Below, piece after piece: positions 35,097 through 45,300 of a stretch of 64,000 bases of DNA (the first letter of the stretch is position 1; every line of letters begins with the position of its first letter). This stretch comes from Clostridia bacterium. Lineage in GTDB: Bacteria; Bacillota; Clostridia; Oscillospirales; CAG-272. Where the stretch lies: the NCBI GenBank assembly GCA_017420755.1, contig JAFQOG010000044.1:1-64000 (forward strand), read 5' to 3'. The translations under genes were made by a program, and so were the position numbers. The notes beneath the pieces were generated by a model. That model had not been told where the DNA came from. It searched no databases and was given only the letters and a program-made list of their open reading frames with translations.

Positions 35097-36107
35097 TTAC
35101 TTTGTTAATTCTCCGCAAAGGTCGGTTTCCATAAGCTCCTTGATTTTTTCACTTGAATAGCCCTTTGAGAAAAGGTAGTAGAGCTTGGCAACGGATGCCT
35201 CAGTTGTCATATCATATCCACTAACAGCACCTGCCGAAACAAGAGGGGAGCTTGTCGCGTATGCACCCAAGGTAACTGTTCCTTGCGGACATTGCGAGCA
35301 GACAGTAACAATTGAACCAGCCGAGAACGCCTTTTTAATGATAGGCAAAAGCGTGTGTCCCTCGCCAGGGATGTTGCCGGCACCAAAGGTTTCAAGAACG
35401 ATGCCCTTTAATTTTTCGGTCATAAGCGTATCAAAAATAGGGAAGGAAATGCCTGGGAAAATTTTGAGAACTCCGATAGGCACGCTTTCTAATTTGCAAA
35501 GAGAAAACGGCAAATTGGATTCTTCTTTTGAGGTGAAGGGTAAATACCTTATGCTAATTCCTGCCTCGGCAAGTCGTGGGCAGTTAGGAGAATCGAAGGC
35601 TAAAAGTCCGTCAGCTGACATTTTCGTTGCGCGATTTCCACGGAGCAATCTGCCACCAAAGTAGAGGCAAACCTCGTTGATTTTGCCACTTCCGGCAATT
35701 AAAAGCGAGGTTATCAGATTGTCACGTCCGTCACTTCTGATTTCACAAAGTGGGATTTGTGAGCCTGTAAGAATCACAGGCTTGGTTAAGTTTTCAAGCA
35801 TAAAGGAAAGAGCAGAGCTTGTATATGCCATTGTGTCGGTTCCGTGTAATATCACAAATCCGTCATAGGAATCATAGCGCTTTGCAACCTCAAGGCCGAT
35901 TCTGTTCCAGTCATCAACTGCCATATCGGAAGAATCAAGAAGTGGTGACATTTCATAAAAATCAACAAGTGGCATATCATCCGATTTTAAGTCGGCAATG
36001 CCATCAAGAATTGTTTCAAGGTAACCCTCCTTGGGGTAGTAGCCCTTTTCACCCTTGACCATGCCGATGGTTCCACCTGCGTGAATTAAGCAAATATGTT
36101 TTTTCAT
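35097..36107 (-). CDS. ansA: Type I (cytoplasmic) L-asparaginase
   Basis: The protein has 336 residues from the ATG at 36107. It hydrolyses asparagine to aspartate and ammonia. The first catalytic Thr is in HAGGTIGM, the second in LHGTDTMAYTSSALSF, and GSQIPLCEIRSDGRDNLI is the family block with the conserved Asp/Arg. No signal peptide is present, which separates it from the periplasmic type II enzymes. Aspartate made here could feed PyrB, although the genes are far apart. It has its own minus-strand promoter and is followed without a gap by the RAYT gene. Confidence 0.93.
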   Translation of the reverse strand: MKKHICLIHAGGTIGMVKGEKGYYPKEGYLETILDGIADLKSDDMPLVDFYEMSPLLDSSDMAVDDWNRIGLEVAKRYDSYDGFVILHGTDTMAYTSSALSFMLENLTKPVILTGSQIPLCEIRSDGRDNLITSLLIAGSGKINEVCLYFGGRLLRGNRATKMSADGLLAFDSPNCPRLAEAGISIRYLPFTSKEESNLPFSLCKLESVPIGVLKIFPGISFPIFDTLMTEKLKGIVLETFGAGNIPGEGHTLLPIIKKAFSAGSIVTVCSQCPQGTVTLGAYATSSPLVSAGAVSGYDMTTEASVAKLYYLFSKGYSSEKIKELMETDLCGELTK

Positions 36108-36139
36108 AAACACCTCATAAGACGTCTTTTTTCAAATCT

Positions 36140-36168
36140 ATTTTAACACAAGGTGTCCGTTTTGTAAA
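36140..36168 (-). promoter_or_regulatory. Promoter of ansA
   Basis: The minus strand reads TTTACA (36168-36163), a 17-bp spacer and TAAAAT (36145-36140). Confidence 0.6.
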
Positions 36169-36176
36169 CAAAAAAC

Positions 36177-36205
36177 TTGACATATATATAAAATGGTGAT
36201 AAAAT
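36177..36205 (+). promoter_or_regulatory. Promoter of the FMN riboswitch/ribU transcript
   Basis: TTGACA (36177-36182), a 17-bp spacer and TAAAAT (36200-36205) with an upstream TG. Confidence 0.75.
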
Positions 36206-36223
36206 ATTAACGTAAAAAATATA

Positions 36224-36333
36224 ATATCTTCGGGGCAAGGTGAAATTCCTTATCGGCGGTAAAGTCCGCGAGCGCGATGGCGCAGACTCGGTGAGATTCC
36301 GAGACCGGCAGTATAGTCTGAATGGGAGAAGGT
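36224..36333 (+). promoter_or_regulatory. FMN riboswitch (RFN element)
   Basis: The conserved RFN blocks are present in order: ATCTTCGGGGCAAGGTGAAA, the TCGGCGGTAAAG and CCGCGAGCG blocks, GCAGACTCGGTGAGATTCCG, GACCGGCAGTATAGTCTG and ATGGGAGAAGGT. It precedes ribU and an intrinsic terminator, so FMN should switch off riboflavin uptake. Confidence 0.96.
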
Positions 36334-36367
36334 AAAATTATGGTGCATTTTTGCGCCCTTACTTGCT

Positions 36368-36394
36368 TCCGCCTTGATTTTGGCGGATTTTTTA
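36368..36394 (+). terminator. Expression-platform terminator of the FMN riboswitch
   Basis: TCCGCC and GGCGGA flank TTGATTTT, followed by TTTTTTATTTT, between the aptamer and ribU. Confidence 0.8.
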
Positions 36395-36447
36395 TTTTCT
36401 TTTCCTGCCCCTGCGTTTTAAGCCACCCGTGGCTGGAAAGAGAAAAA

Positions 36448-37017
36448 ATGAACACAAAAACTAAAAAAATAGTGATGCTTGGCTTGTTTTCAGCTATTGC
36501 ATTTGTTTTTACAGTAATCGGCAATGTTATTCCTATTAGATTTGCCGGATTTTTAAGCTTCGACCCAAAGGATGCAATAATTGTTATTGCCGGCTTTGCC
36601 CTTGGCCCCTTAGCAACCATAATAATTAGTGTCTTGGTTGCCCTTATTGAGCTTATTACAATTAGCGGAACCGGACCTATCGGCTTTTTAATGAATATTC
36701 TTGCAAGTGTCAGCTTTGCGCTTTTGCCAGCGATTGTTTATAATAAAAAACGCACCTTTAAAAATGCAATGCTTGCACTTCTTGCCTCGTCTATAATGAC
36801 GGTAGCAATTATGCTACTTTGGAATTGGCTGGTAACCCCGCTATATTTACACGTGCCTCGCGAGGCAGTGGTAGGACAGCTTTTGCCTGTGTTTTTACCA
36901 TTTAACGCGCTAAAATGTGCAATAAATGTGGTGCTTATAGCAGTCCTTTATAAGCCCTTTGTTCGAATTTTAAGAAGGGTTAAGCTGCTTGAGCCGTCAA
37001 AGAAGGATGAAAAATAA
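36448..37017 (+). CDS. ribU: Riboflavin ECF transporter substrate-binding subunit
   Basis: The protein has 189 residues from the ATG at 36448; upstream frame codons lie in the riboswitch platform and are rejected. It is a hydrophobic protein with about six transmembrane helices, beginning MLGLFSAIAFVFTVIGNVIPIRF and containing FDPKDAIIVIAGFALGPLA, as expected for an S-component of energy-coupling-factor transporters. The upstream FMN riboswitch identifies riboflavin as the substrate. The energising EcfA/EcfT proteins are not in the window. A small AGCCAC-CC-GTGGCT hairpin (36421-36434) sits just before a weak ribosome binding site. Confidence 0.92.
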   Translation: MNTKTKKIVMLGLFSAIAFVFTVIGNVIPIRFAGFLSFDPKDAIIVIAGFALGPLATIIISVLVALIELITISGTGPIGFLMNILASVSFALLPAIVYNKKRTFKNAMLALLASSIMTVAIMLLWNWLVTPLYLHVPREAVVGQLLPVFLPFNALKCAINVVLIAVLYKPFVRILRRVKLLEPSKKDEK

Positions 37018-37020
37018 AGA

Positions 37021-37043
37021 AAAGCGCCAACAGGCGCTTTTTT
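37021..37043 (+). terminator. Terminator of ribU
   Basis: AAAGCGCC-AACA-GGCGCTTTTTT, three bases after the stop codon. Confidence 0.92.
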
Positions 37044-37095
37044 GATTGATTTTTGAAAATATGTGTGGTAACATAAAAGTATAGGGGGTGTTAAA

Positions 37096-38895
37096 ATGAG
37101 GGCACTTAAATACTTATTTACAATAATTTCTTTCGCACTTGTTTTGCTTGCTTGTGCGTGTGGGAGCAATGATGCAACGGTTTGCCACCACGAAAATATA
37201 AAAACGGAAGATGCACAAAATGCAACCTGTTTAAAAAATGGCTTGACAGAGGGCAAAAAATGTCTTGATTGCGGTCAAATCCTCAAGGCGCAGGAGTCTA
37301 TAAAAAAGATTGACCACAGCTATACGCTTGTAAAGACTACTCCAGCCTGCACAGGAGAGGGTGAGGCAACATATAAATGCGACGTATGTGGAGAGGAATA
37401 TAAGGAAGCGCTTGAAAAAACAGCCCACGACCTTGAATTTTATATGCTTGTGTCAACGGTTAGCTGTGAGCTTGACGGACTTGAGGTAAACAGCTGTAAA
37501 AGCTGTGGACATAAAGAGGAAGTATTAACCTTAAAGCTTGGCCATATGCTTGGAGAGGCGACAAAGGAGATTATCGGCGGAAAAGAATATATGGTAAAAT
37601 CGTGCTTGCGCGACGGATGTGATTATCAGGAGTTTGATAGGCTTAATGAAGACACCGATGATGATACAAATCCTGATGACAACCAAAAGCCTGAGCCTGA
37701 GCCGGAAGAGCCAACAGAATCAAAGCCGATTGACCAAGATATAACTGTAATTATCGAAAAAACAAGCGAATATATTATAGTTTATGAAAGAGGTAACGAG
37801 GCGCAAAAGGGATATGCCGAGGATTTATCGAAGCATATTAAAAATAAATACGGAGTCGAAATTCCCGTTTACCAATTTGGCGATGCATCATCAAAGCGCA
37901 CGAAAAGAATAGTCATAGGTGAAGCGCACGCAAATGCAAAATTTCCGCTTGGCGATATAGAGAAAGCAGGGGACTTCACAGTTGACGTTGTAGAGGATGA
38001 CCTTTTCCTTGTCGCATCAACCGAATATATGTATAAATATATGATTGACATAATAAAGAGGGATTTAATAACAGGCCAAAGCAAGGATGAGCTTTCGTTC
38101 AGCGCCGACTATCAGTACGTTTTCAGCCAAGGCGAATATAAGGATTTGAATTACGCAGAATATTTAAAGCTTAAGGACGGTAGCTTCACATATGAATCGC
38201 TTTTAAATATATTTGAAGCAAGAGTACACACAGCCTATGGCAATTTGCCGTATAGAATTTACGTGCCATCCGATTACGATAGCACAAAGGAGTACCCACT
38301 TATAACGATTTTGCACGGGGCGGGTGAGAGAGGCAACGACAACAAGAGCCAGCTCAAAAATTTAGTGGTTAATTTGTTCAACCAAAAGGATTCGAAATAT
38401 CTCGATGCAATTATAATTTGCCCACAATGCCCAACTAACGAGCAATGGGTTGATACCCCTTGGGCAGAGGGAAGCTACAGCACGAGCAAGGTTTATGAAT
38501 CGGACGAATTAAAGGCTGTTATTGATATTGTTGGTTCGGTTGGTGAGCTTCTTTCAACCGACAAGGCAAGCTACACCGTAATGGGTCTTTCAATGGGTGG
38601 CTTTGGCGCTTGGGATATGATAATGCGACACAACGACATCTTTTCAAAGGCGGTTTGCCTTTGCGGTGGCGCTGACCCGTCGCGCGCACCCGAGCTTATA
38701 AACGTTCCTATTTGGATTGTTCATAGCTCAAATGACAACATAGTTCCATATAGCGGAAGCGAGGAAATGTACAACGCAATTGTTGACGCAGGAGGAGAGA
38801 GTTGTATTTTTGAAACCAAGAGCAGTGGACATAACGTTTGGGGATATGCAGGAGATAGTGAGGATATTGCCAACTGGATATTCACTAAACCATGA
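37096..38895 (+). CDS. Surface lipoprotein with Cys-rich modules and an esterase/peptidase alpha/beta-hydrolase domain
   Basis: The protein has 599 residues. A lipoprotein signal (LLACAC) is followed by three CxxC modules (about 30-185), each ending in a DH or GH motif as in the other surface proteins of the window. An acidic PEPEPEEP linker and an alpha/beta region (about 215-330) of the kind found before carbohydrate esterases come next. The C-terminal third is an alpha/beta-hydrolase with ILHGAGERG (oxyanion), nucleophile Ser in GLSMGGFGAW, Asp in SSNDNIVP and His in SGHNVW. Related CE1/PHB-depolymerase-type enzymes cleave feruloyl or acetyl esters on plant glycans; the substrate here is inferred. 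A GGGGG stretch forms the ribosome binding site. Confidence 0.87.
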   Translation: MRALKYLFTIISFALVLLACACGSNDATVCHHENIKTEDAQNATCLKNGLTEGKKCLDCGQILKAQESIKKIDHSYTLVKTTPACTGEGEATYKCDVCGEEYKEALEKTAHDLEFYMLVSTVSCELDGLEVNSCKSCGHKEEVLTLKLGHMLGEATKEIIGGKEYMVKSCLRDGCDYQEFDRLNEDTDDDTNPDDNQKPEPEPEEPTESKPIDQDITVIIEKTSEYIIVYERGNEAQKGYAEDLSKHIKNKYGVEIPVYQFGDASSKRTKRIVIGEAHANAKFPLGDIEKAGDFTVDVVEDDLFLVASTEYMYKYMIDIIKRDLITGQSKDELSFSADYQYVFSQGEYKDLNYAEYLKLKDGSFTYESLLNIFEARVHTAYGNLPYRIYVPSDYDSTKEYPLITILHGAGERGNDNKSQLKNLVVNLFNQKDSKYLDAIIICPQCPTNEQWVDTPWAEGSYSTSKVYESDELKAVIDIVGSVGELLSTDKASYTVMGLSMGGFGAWDMIMRHNDIFSKAVCLCGGADPSRAPELINVPIWIVHSSNDNIVPYSGSEEMYNAIVDAGGESCIFETKSSGHNVWGYAGDSEDIANWIFTKP

Positions 38896-38908
38896 AACTA
38901 TTATAGTT

Positions 38909-38938
38909 AAAAACGCACACCGATTGGTGTGCGTTTGT
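38909..38938. terminator. Bidirectional terminator between the esterase and sulP genes
   Basis: AAACGCACACC-GATT-GGTGTGCGTTT has A-rich and T-rich flanks on both strands; the sulP stop lies just beyond. Confidence 0.9.
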
Positions 38939-40207
38939 TTATTTTAGCTTTTCTCTTTTCTCGGTCTTTGGAGATTTGATTAGATAGAATAAAAGTGCGA
39001 AGGCAAGACCAACCGCAATTGCGACAAGGAGGTCGAAAATAATTGTCAGAACGAATGTGATAATGAGGACGATAACGTCTGTTTTCGGTGCGGTTTTGCA
39101 TATGTGGAAGAAGTGCTTATATTCGCACATATTGTAAGCAACCATCAAAAGAACGGCAGCAATAACGGGCATAGGGATATACGATGCAAGAGGCATAAGG
39201 AAGAGAAGAACAAGGAGCAAAACAATGGCGTGGACGATGCCGGAAATTGGAGAGCGGCCACCGTTTTTTACGTTTGCTGAGGTTCTTGCAATTGCGCCTG
39301 TTGCGGGGATACCACCGAAAAGACCAGACGCGATGTTTCCAAGGCCTTGTGCAATAAGCTCGGTGTTTGAATTGTGCTTGTCGTCTATCATTTTGTCGGA
39401 AACAACGCAGGAAAGAAGTGATTCGATTGATGCCAAGAGCGCGATTGTAAATGCACTTGGAATTAGTGAAACCACCTTGTCCATGCTGAATTCGGGGATT
39501 GTGAATTTAGGGAAGCCGGATTCTATTGTATAAAGGTCACCTATTGTCATAACGTCAAGCTTGCAAATTGCAACAATAAGCGCACCAAGAATAACAACTA
39601 TTAGTGAACCGGGGATTTTTTTGCTAATCTTTGGCCACAAGAATAAAATTGCAAGTGCGACAGCGCCAACTATAAATCCAACGGGGTTAAATGTTGAAAC
39701 GTTTTCTATTAAAGCCTCGATTTTTTCCATAGCCTCGATAGGCGATGCGCCACCAAATGACATACCGAAAAAGTCCTTCAATTGTCCGATAACGATGGTT
39801 ACGGCAATGCCTGCGGTAAAGCCAACGGTTATTGTGGTTGGAATAAATTTAATTAGTGAGCCGATATGTAAAATTCCGAAAAGAATCAAAATAATACCTG
39901 CCATAATAGTTGCAATAATCAGTCCGTCAAAGCCCTCGGTTGCGATAATTCCGGCAACTATTGTTGCAAAAGCCGCGGTTGGACCTGAAATATTAACACG
40001 GCTGCCGCCGAAAAAGGAAATGACAAAGCCGGCAACGATAGCGGTATAAAGACCTTGTGCAGGCTCAGCGCCCGAGGCAATAGCCAAGGCGATAGAGAGC
40101 GGCAGAGCGATTATTGCCACGATAACTCCGGCAACTAAATCGTTTGTGAATTGTTTGCCATTGTAGCCCTTCAAGGATGTGAAGAGCTTAGGCTGAAAAG
40201 TTTTCAT
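38939..40207 (-). CDS. SulP-family anion transporter lacking a STAS domain
   Basis: The protein has 422 residues. The N-terminal sequence LVAGVIVAIIALPLSIALAIASGAEPAQGLYTAIVAGFV and the following GSRVNISGPTAAFATIV are the SulP signatures. Ten or more membrane segments follow, with the family block GIPATGAIARTSANVKNGGRSPISGI. Most SulP proteins are about 550 residues or longer and end in a cytoplasmic STAS domain; here the chain stops shortly after the last helix (IKSPKTEKREKLK). Sulfate, bicarbonate or dicarboxylates are possible substrates. The gene is monocistronic with a consensus promoter. Confidence 0.9.
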   Translation of the reverse strand: MKTFQPKLFTSLKGYNGKQFTNDLVAGVIVAIIALPLSIALAIASGAEPAQGLYTAIVAGFVISFFGGSRVNISGPTAAFATIVAGIIATEGFDGLIIATIMAGIILILFGILHIGSLIKFIPTTITVGFTAGIAVTIVIGQLKDFFGMSFGGASPIEAMEKIEALIENVSTFNPVGFIVGAVALAILFLWPKISKKIPGSLIVVILGALIVAICKLDVMTIGDLYTIESGFPKFTIPEFSMDKVVSLIPSAFTIALLASIESLLSCVVSDKMIDDKHNSNTELIAQGLGNIASGLFGGIPATGAIARTSANVKNGGRSPISGIVHAIVLLLVLLFLMPLASYIPMPVIAAVLLMVAYNMCEYKHFFHICKTAPKTDVIVLIITFVLTIIFDLLVAIAVGLAFALLFYLIKSPKTEKREKLK

Positions 40208-40263
40208 AAAGCACCTCGAATATACAAATGACGAAAATGTCGAATTTTATTAATAACGAGGAT

Positions 40264-40292
40264 ATTATACAGCGGCATATACATTTTGTCAA
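40264..40292 (-). promoter_or_regulatory. Consensus promoter of the SulP gene
   Basis: The minus strand reads TTGACA (40292-40287), a 17-bp spacer and TATAAT (40269-40264), exactly consensus. Confidence 0.85.
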
Positions 40293-40320
40293 TGTCTTTA
40301 ATTAAGAATTAATTAAAATC

Positions 40321-40349
40321 TTGATTCGAATGAAAAAATCGGCTATAAT
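40321..40349 (+). promoter_or_regulatory. Promoter of the GH92 gene
   Basis: TTGATT (40321-40326), a 17-bp spacer and TATAAT (40344-40349), about 30 bp before the start codon. Confidence 0.75.
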
Positions 40350-40378
40350 TAAAATAATGAATCATCAAGGAGAACGGC

Positions 40379-42298
40379 ATGAGATATTTAGATTACGTTA
40401 ATATAAGGATGGGCACGGACTCGAAACCGGAGTTTTCAAGGGGGAACACACTGCCGCTTTGTCAGCTTCCCTTTGGAATGTGCGCGTTTTCCCCGCAAAC
40501 TGATGTAAAAGAAAAGAACAGCGAGTGGTTTTATGACCCGAAATCTAACGAGATGGACGGAATAAGACTAACTCACCAGCCAAGCCCTTGGATTGGCGAT
40601 TTTGGAACTTTACTTTTTTCACTCGACAAGAAAAAAGCGCACTTTGACACCGAAAAATCAGCACTTATGCCAAATTACATAAGCGTGTATTTTGATGGTC
40701 TTGGCGCAAGATTTGAAATTGCGCCAAGTGAGCGTGGCGGCATATTTAAAATTGAATTTGAAAACGAGGGCGGATATCTATATTTATCGAGCCCACACGG
40801 AAACACAGACTTTCGTTTAGATAACGAAAGCAAGGTTCTATACGGAACAAACGATTTCATTCGAAACGGAAACTGCAAGAATTTTAAAATGTATTTTGCA
40901 ATATCTATTGACGATGCTGATTTTGTTGCGCCAGAAATAGAAAATGGCGTTGCAAAAATCAAGCTTTGCTCCAAAAAAGCCGAGGGACGTGTCGGAATTT
41001 CGTATATAAGCTACGAAATGGCACTGAAAAATCTTGAAAAAGAGCTTGGTGGCAAGAGCTATGTAGAGCTAAAGAGCGAGGGTGAAGAAATTTGGGATCA
41101 AAGGCTTGGCAGAATCACAATAGAATCGAGTGATGACGAGCAAAAAAGAATCTTCTATTCCTGTATGTATCGTGCGGTTTTGTTCCCAAATAAGGCATAT
41201 GAAATTGATGATAATGGAGAAGCTATGCACTATTCACCATTTACTGGATGCGTGCACAAGGGAAAAAGATATACAAATAATGGCTTTTGGGATACATATC
41301 GCACATCATATACACTCTTTTCGATGATTGCAAGAGAAGAATTTGCCGAGATGCTTGAGGGCTTTGCCTCTGATTACGACGAGAGTGGATACTTGCCACG
41401 GTGGACAGCAATGGGAGAGGCTGGATGTATGCCAAGCACCTTGATTGACGCAGTAATTGCCGAGGCTGTTTGCCAAGGCATTGGCGACAAAAAGCTTCAC
41501 GAGCGACTTTTTAATGGAATGCTTCACCACGCAAATATAGCTTCAAAAGATTTGCGCTTTGGCAGAAAAAACATCGACCAGTATCTAAAATTTGGATACG
41601 TTCCTTATGATTTTTCTGATGAGAGTATAAATTTATCGCTTGATTTTGCCTATGGTGACTGGTGCATTGCTAAGGTTGCTAAGAGCTTGGGCAAGGACGA
41701 AATAGCTCGCGAGTATTTTGAACGATCAGAGAATTATAAATTGCTTTTCGATAAGAAAACCGGATTTTTCCGTGCAAAAAGCTCACTCGGAGAGTGGAGA
41801 GAGGATTTTGACCCGTTTGTTTGGGGATATGACTACACCGAAAGCTCGGCTTGGCAAAATGTTTTCGGCGTTCCACACGCACTTGATGCAGTAGCAGAAA
41901 TGCTTGGCGGAAAAGAAAAGGCAAGAGAAAAGCTTGACGAAATTTTTGACACTCCACCGAAATTTGTCTATGGTAGATATGGCGCAGAAATTCACGAAAT
42001 GAGCGAAATGGCAGCGTGTGACCTTGGTCAATGTGCAATTTCCAATCAGCCATCGTTTACTATTCCGTTTCTTTATGCCTACTATGGAGATAAGAAAAAA
42101 AGCGATGATGTGATAAAAAAGATAACCAGGGAATATTTCACCCCCGACTCCTATCCGGGAGATGAGGATAACGGTTCTATGAGCGCTTGGTATATTTTTG
42201 CAACAATAGGAAAATACCCGACTTGTCCGGGCACCGGTGAGTTTACTGAAACGACTCCGCTTGTTAAAAATTATAAAATAAAAAAAGAGCAAGTTTAA
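40379..42298 (+). CDS. GH92-family alpha-mannosidase-like glycosidase
   Basis: The protein has 639 residues. GH92 blocks are clear: GNTLPLCQLPFGMCAFSPQT, LTHQPSPWIGDFG, NNGFWDTYRTSYTLF, YTESSAWQNVFGVPH, and PGDEDNGSMSAWYIF with the conserved catalytic Glu/Asp region. GH92 enzymes are calcium-dependent exo-alpha-mannosidases. The protein is somewhat shorter than the usual 700-750 residues: after CPGTGEF it ends within about 20 residues, so the last beta-strands seem missing. There is no signal peptide, implying imported N-glycan-derived sugars. It has its own promoter and an AAGGAG site. Confidence 0.9.
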   Translation: MRYLDYVNIRMGTDSKPEFSRGNTLPLCQLPFGMCAFSPQTDVKEKNSEWFYDPKSNEMDGIRLTHQPSPWIGDFGTLLFSLDKKKAHFDTEKSALMPNYISVYFDGLGARFEIAPSERGGIFKIEFENEGGYLYLSSPHGNTDFRLDNESKVLYGTNDFIRNGNCKNFKMYFAISIDDADFVAPEIENGVAKIKLCSKKAEGRVGISYISYEMALKNLEKELGGKSYVELKSEGEEIWDQRLGRITIESSDDEQKRIFYSCMYRAVLFPNKAYEIDDNGEAMHYSPFTGCVHKGKRYTNNGFWDTYRTSYTLFSMIAREEFAEMLEGFASDYDESGYLPRWTAMGEAGCMPSTLIDAVIAEAVCQGIGDKKLHERLFNGMLHHANIASKDLRFGRKNIDQYLKFGYVPYDFSDESINLSLDFAYGDWCIAKVAKSLGKDEIAREYFERSENYKLLFDKKTGFFRAKSSLGEWREDFDPFVWGYDYTESSAWQNVFGVPHALDAVAEMLGGKEKAREKLDEIFDTPPKFVYGRYGAEIHEMSEMAACDLGQCAISNQPSFTIPFLYAYYGDKKKSDDVIKKITREYFTPDSYPGDEDNGSMSAWYIFATIGKYPTCPGTGEFTETTPLVKNYKIKKEQV

Positions 42299-42316
42299 GC
42301 TTGCTCTTTTCTTTTA
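42283..42316. terminator. Bidirectional terminator between GH92 and the large membrane protein
   Basis: AAAAGAGCAAG and CTTGCTCTTTT flank a 6-base loop that contains the GH92 stop codon. T-runs lie on both sides. Confidence 0.88.
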
Positions 42317-42320
42317 GCTA

Positions 42321-45300
42321 TTAAAGACTAAATGTTTCGTCATCGCTTGATTCGCCTAAATCAAAGGCTTCATCATCACTTGGTGCACCTAAGTCGAAGG
42401 TTTCATTTTCCTCGATGCCCTCACCTTGATCGGTTGGCGTGCCGGAAAGCGAAACATCAACAACGGTGTCAGCCATTAATTCAGCCAATGACTTATCCTC
42501 TGCTTGATTGTTAATAGTGAATTCCATTGTTTGCTCGTAGTCTCTGTTGATTGCCTCAACATAAGCCTCCCACGCGTTTGCGTTGTCTGGCTTAACCTCG
42601 TCAACGCTTGAATCTTCCTCGATTTCCTTTTGGAGATTCATTTCAATTGTGCGAGTATAGTCATTGTTCAAGGCGTCAACGTACGCAGTCCATGCTGCCT
42701 CGTCGTCACGAATTCCATTTTCATCAAACTCGACATCTGGCGGCAATTCGTCAACAAGATTCATATCGTGAAGCTGCTCGGAAACAGACTTGTTTGATGT
42801 TGCGTTGCCTTTCTTGAGTGTGTTGAAACGGAACTTGTAGCCAGCTGATTTGCTCTTTTTCTTTGTAAATGTGAAGATGAAGGTTAAAAGAACGCCGGCG
42901 ATAAGCGGAATTGCTGCAAAAATAGCAATAAGAGTGATTGTAAATGTGCGCTTGGTTGTGTTGACTTTGATATTTAAAAGCGGAATAGTGAAGGAGAAGC
43001 TGTTGTCAACCTTTGGAATCTCCTCGAATATATCTGCACCACAGTCCTTACATTGGAAGCGTCTGATGCCCGCGTGCTCTGATGACGGCTCGGCAACTAC
43101 AACGCCTTGGTCATTAATCTTCTTTGCGTGAACCTTGTCATTATATTTATCTCTGATCTCATATGGCTTTTCGTCGCCGCAAAGAGTGCATTTATAGATA
43201 CCGGATTCGAAAACAGAGCAGGTTGCTGATTGCATAATTATTTGCTCACGCGTGTGTTGTAGCACAGGGCTAACAGCTTCAACCGGTGGCTCATATCTAC
43301 AATCAAGACAAACGCGCTTAACCATACCCTCAACGCATGTGGGCTCAACAAGAATGGTTTCCTTATAATTGTGCTTTGCGTTCGATGCAGGAATGAAAGC
43401 GTTTAAGCGAGAGCCTATTGAAATTTCAACGGTGAAGCTATATGTCGAGCCGAACCTCGCTGTATAAGTGCCGGAAAGAGTATCACCCTCCTTACCACTT
43501 CCGGACACCTTCGTTAGTGTACAGGTGTAACCCGCGTGGGTAAGTGTTTTAAATGCACCATCTAATGTTGTGAGCGAAGCGGTTGATTTGCTTGTGATTC
43601 TTTGTCCGTTTTTATAAATAAGGAATTCGCCGTTTTCAAGAAGGAAAATTTCCCACTTGGTTTGGGATTCATCCCCAGGGAATGTAAACGTTGCAAAGCT
43701 TTCTGTCATTGGCTCAATCTTGCCACATTCACAAAGTCTTAATGTGTAGTATGGGTCTGTGCAGAAGTACGTGCCGCTTTTGATTGGATATTTAACAACT
43801 CCGGCTGCGTACATATGGTTGTTTTTGTCAATTGGAAGGTCGCCGCCAACCTCTTTTTTAACCTTGAGCTCGCAAACGGTACACATAAATCCGTCAAAGC
43901 CGTACTGCTGACATGTGGAAGGAACAACGTGCTCAATGTAATCGTGGTCGCTAAAGTGCATTACGAAATTATCTTGATATTCGGCAAAGCAACGCGAGCA
44001 CTTGTTTAGGTCGTGTCCGTAGCTGATACAGGTTGATGGGATAGTGGTTTTAATATAATCGTGACCGGTATAAACGATTGGCATATCGGAGAACTGGTGA
44101 TATCCACCCATGTTCGTTTTTGCCATGCCTAATTTAACGCCATTGTAAATCTCGTTGCCCTCGATAAAGATTTCTTTGATTCTATCCTTTGGGTCAACGG
44201 TAATTTCTGGGTCTAACGCAAAGGCGTAGTTGCTGATTTGTTCAACATTCTTGCCAATGGTGAGCGTGTTTTTGATAATAATGTTTCTAAACGCGCTGCT
44301 TCCAATCTTTTTTGCATTTAGTTCAAGATGATCAAAGCTAAGCTTGGTTTTTGCAGATTGCATAAACGCTTCTGTTCCAATATTACCGGTGATATATTCA
44401 ACACCTGTGATTTTCTCAATGCTATTCATATTATAAAATGCATAGTCATTGACATTTACAATGGAAATTGGAAGAGCAACCTCTTTAAGGTAATAGTCGT
44501 TAACGAAGACGCCAACCTTGGTAGGTGTGTTGTTTGCGTTCATCATTTCACCATAAAGGTCGGTTGTTCCAAGAGGAACCTCAACAAAGAAGATTGATTC
44601 TGGTGAAATTTGCTTCTTTTCGCCATCCTCGTCAAGAGTGTAAACACTATCGACAGAGAAGGAGATGATTTTTGTTTTTAAGGTTTCATCAAATGAGTAA
44701 ATATCAAGCGAAGGGATACGAACGGTTTTTTCTTCCTCGCCGTCCATATATTTAACTGTTACATAAACTGAGGATGGGTCTGGGAATGCGTACTCAAGTC
44801 TTTCGTAGTCACCTCTTGTACAATATGTTTTGTAACGAGCAGCTTGAGTTTCCTCAGGAGTATTTATAGGAGGTTGAACAAGCTCCATTCTGAAAGAGTG
44901 TCCAACGCCATTGGGGTACTCAACCTCGTAGAGCTGATTGCAGTAAATGCAACGATGAGTGAGCTTGCGAGGGGTATCGCAGTGGAAATGGTCTGTGTGA
45001 TTAGTTAAGCTCAAGCATTGGCAGTGCGTGTGGTCTAATTTACACTCGCAGTGAACGTGGCTTGGGTCTGTTATGGCACAATTTTCATCGCAGTGCTGAT
45101 GCGCGATTGTACATGTGCAGTGGTCGTGCAATTTGTCGCAGTCCTCATCGCAGGAAACGACATTTTGGGAAAGAGGACCTTGGTGCGCGCAGCCCTTGAA
45201 AACGAAGAATCCAGAGGAATCCTTCTCAAATTTGAAGTTGCTATTTATAAACAGCTCGGAAACATCCTTTGAGAATCGGCCTCCATAAATCAATGGGGTC

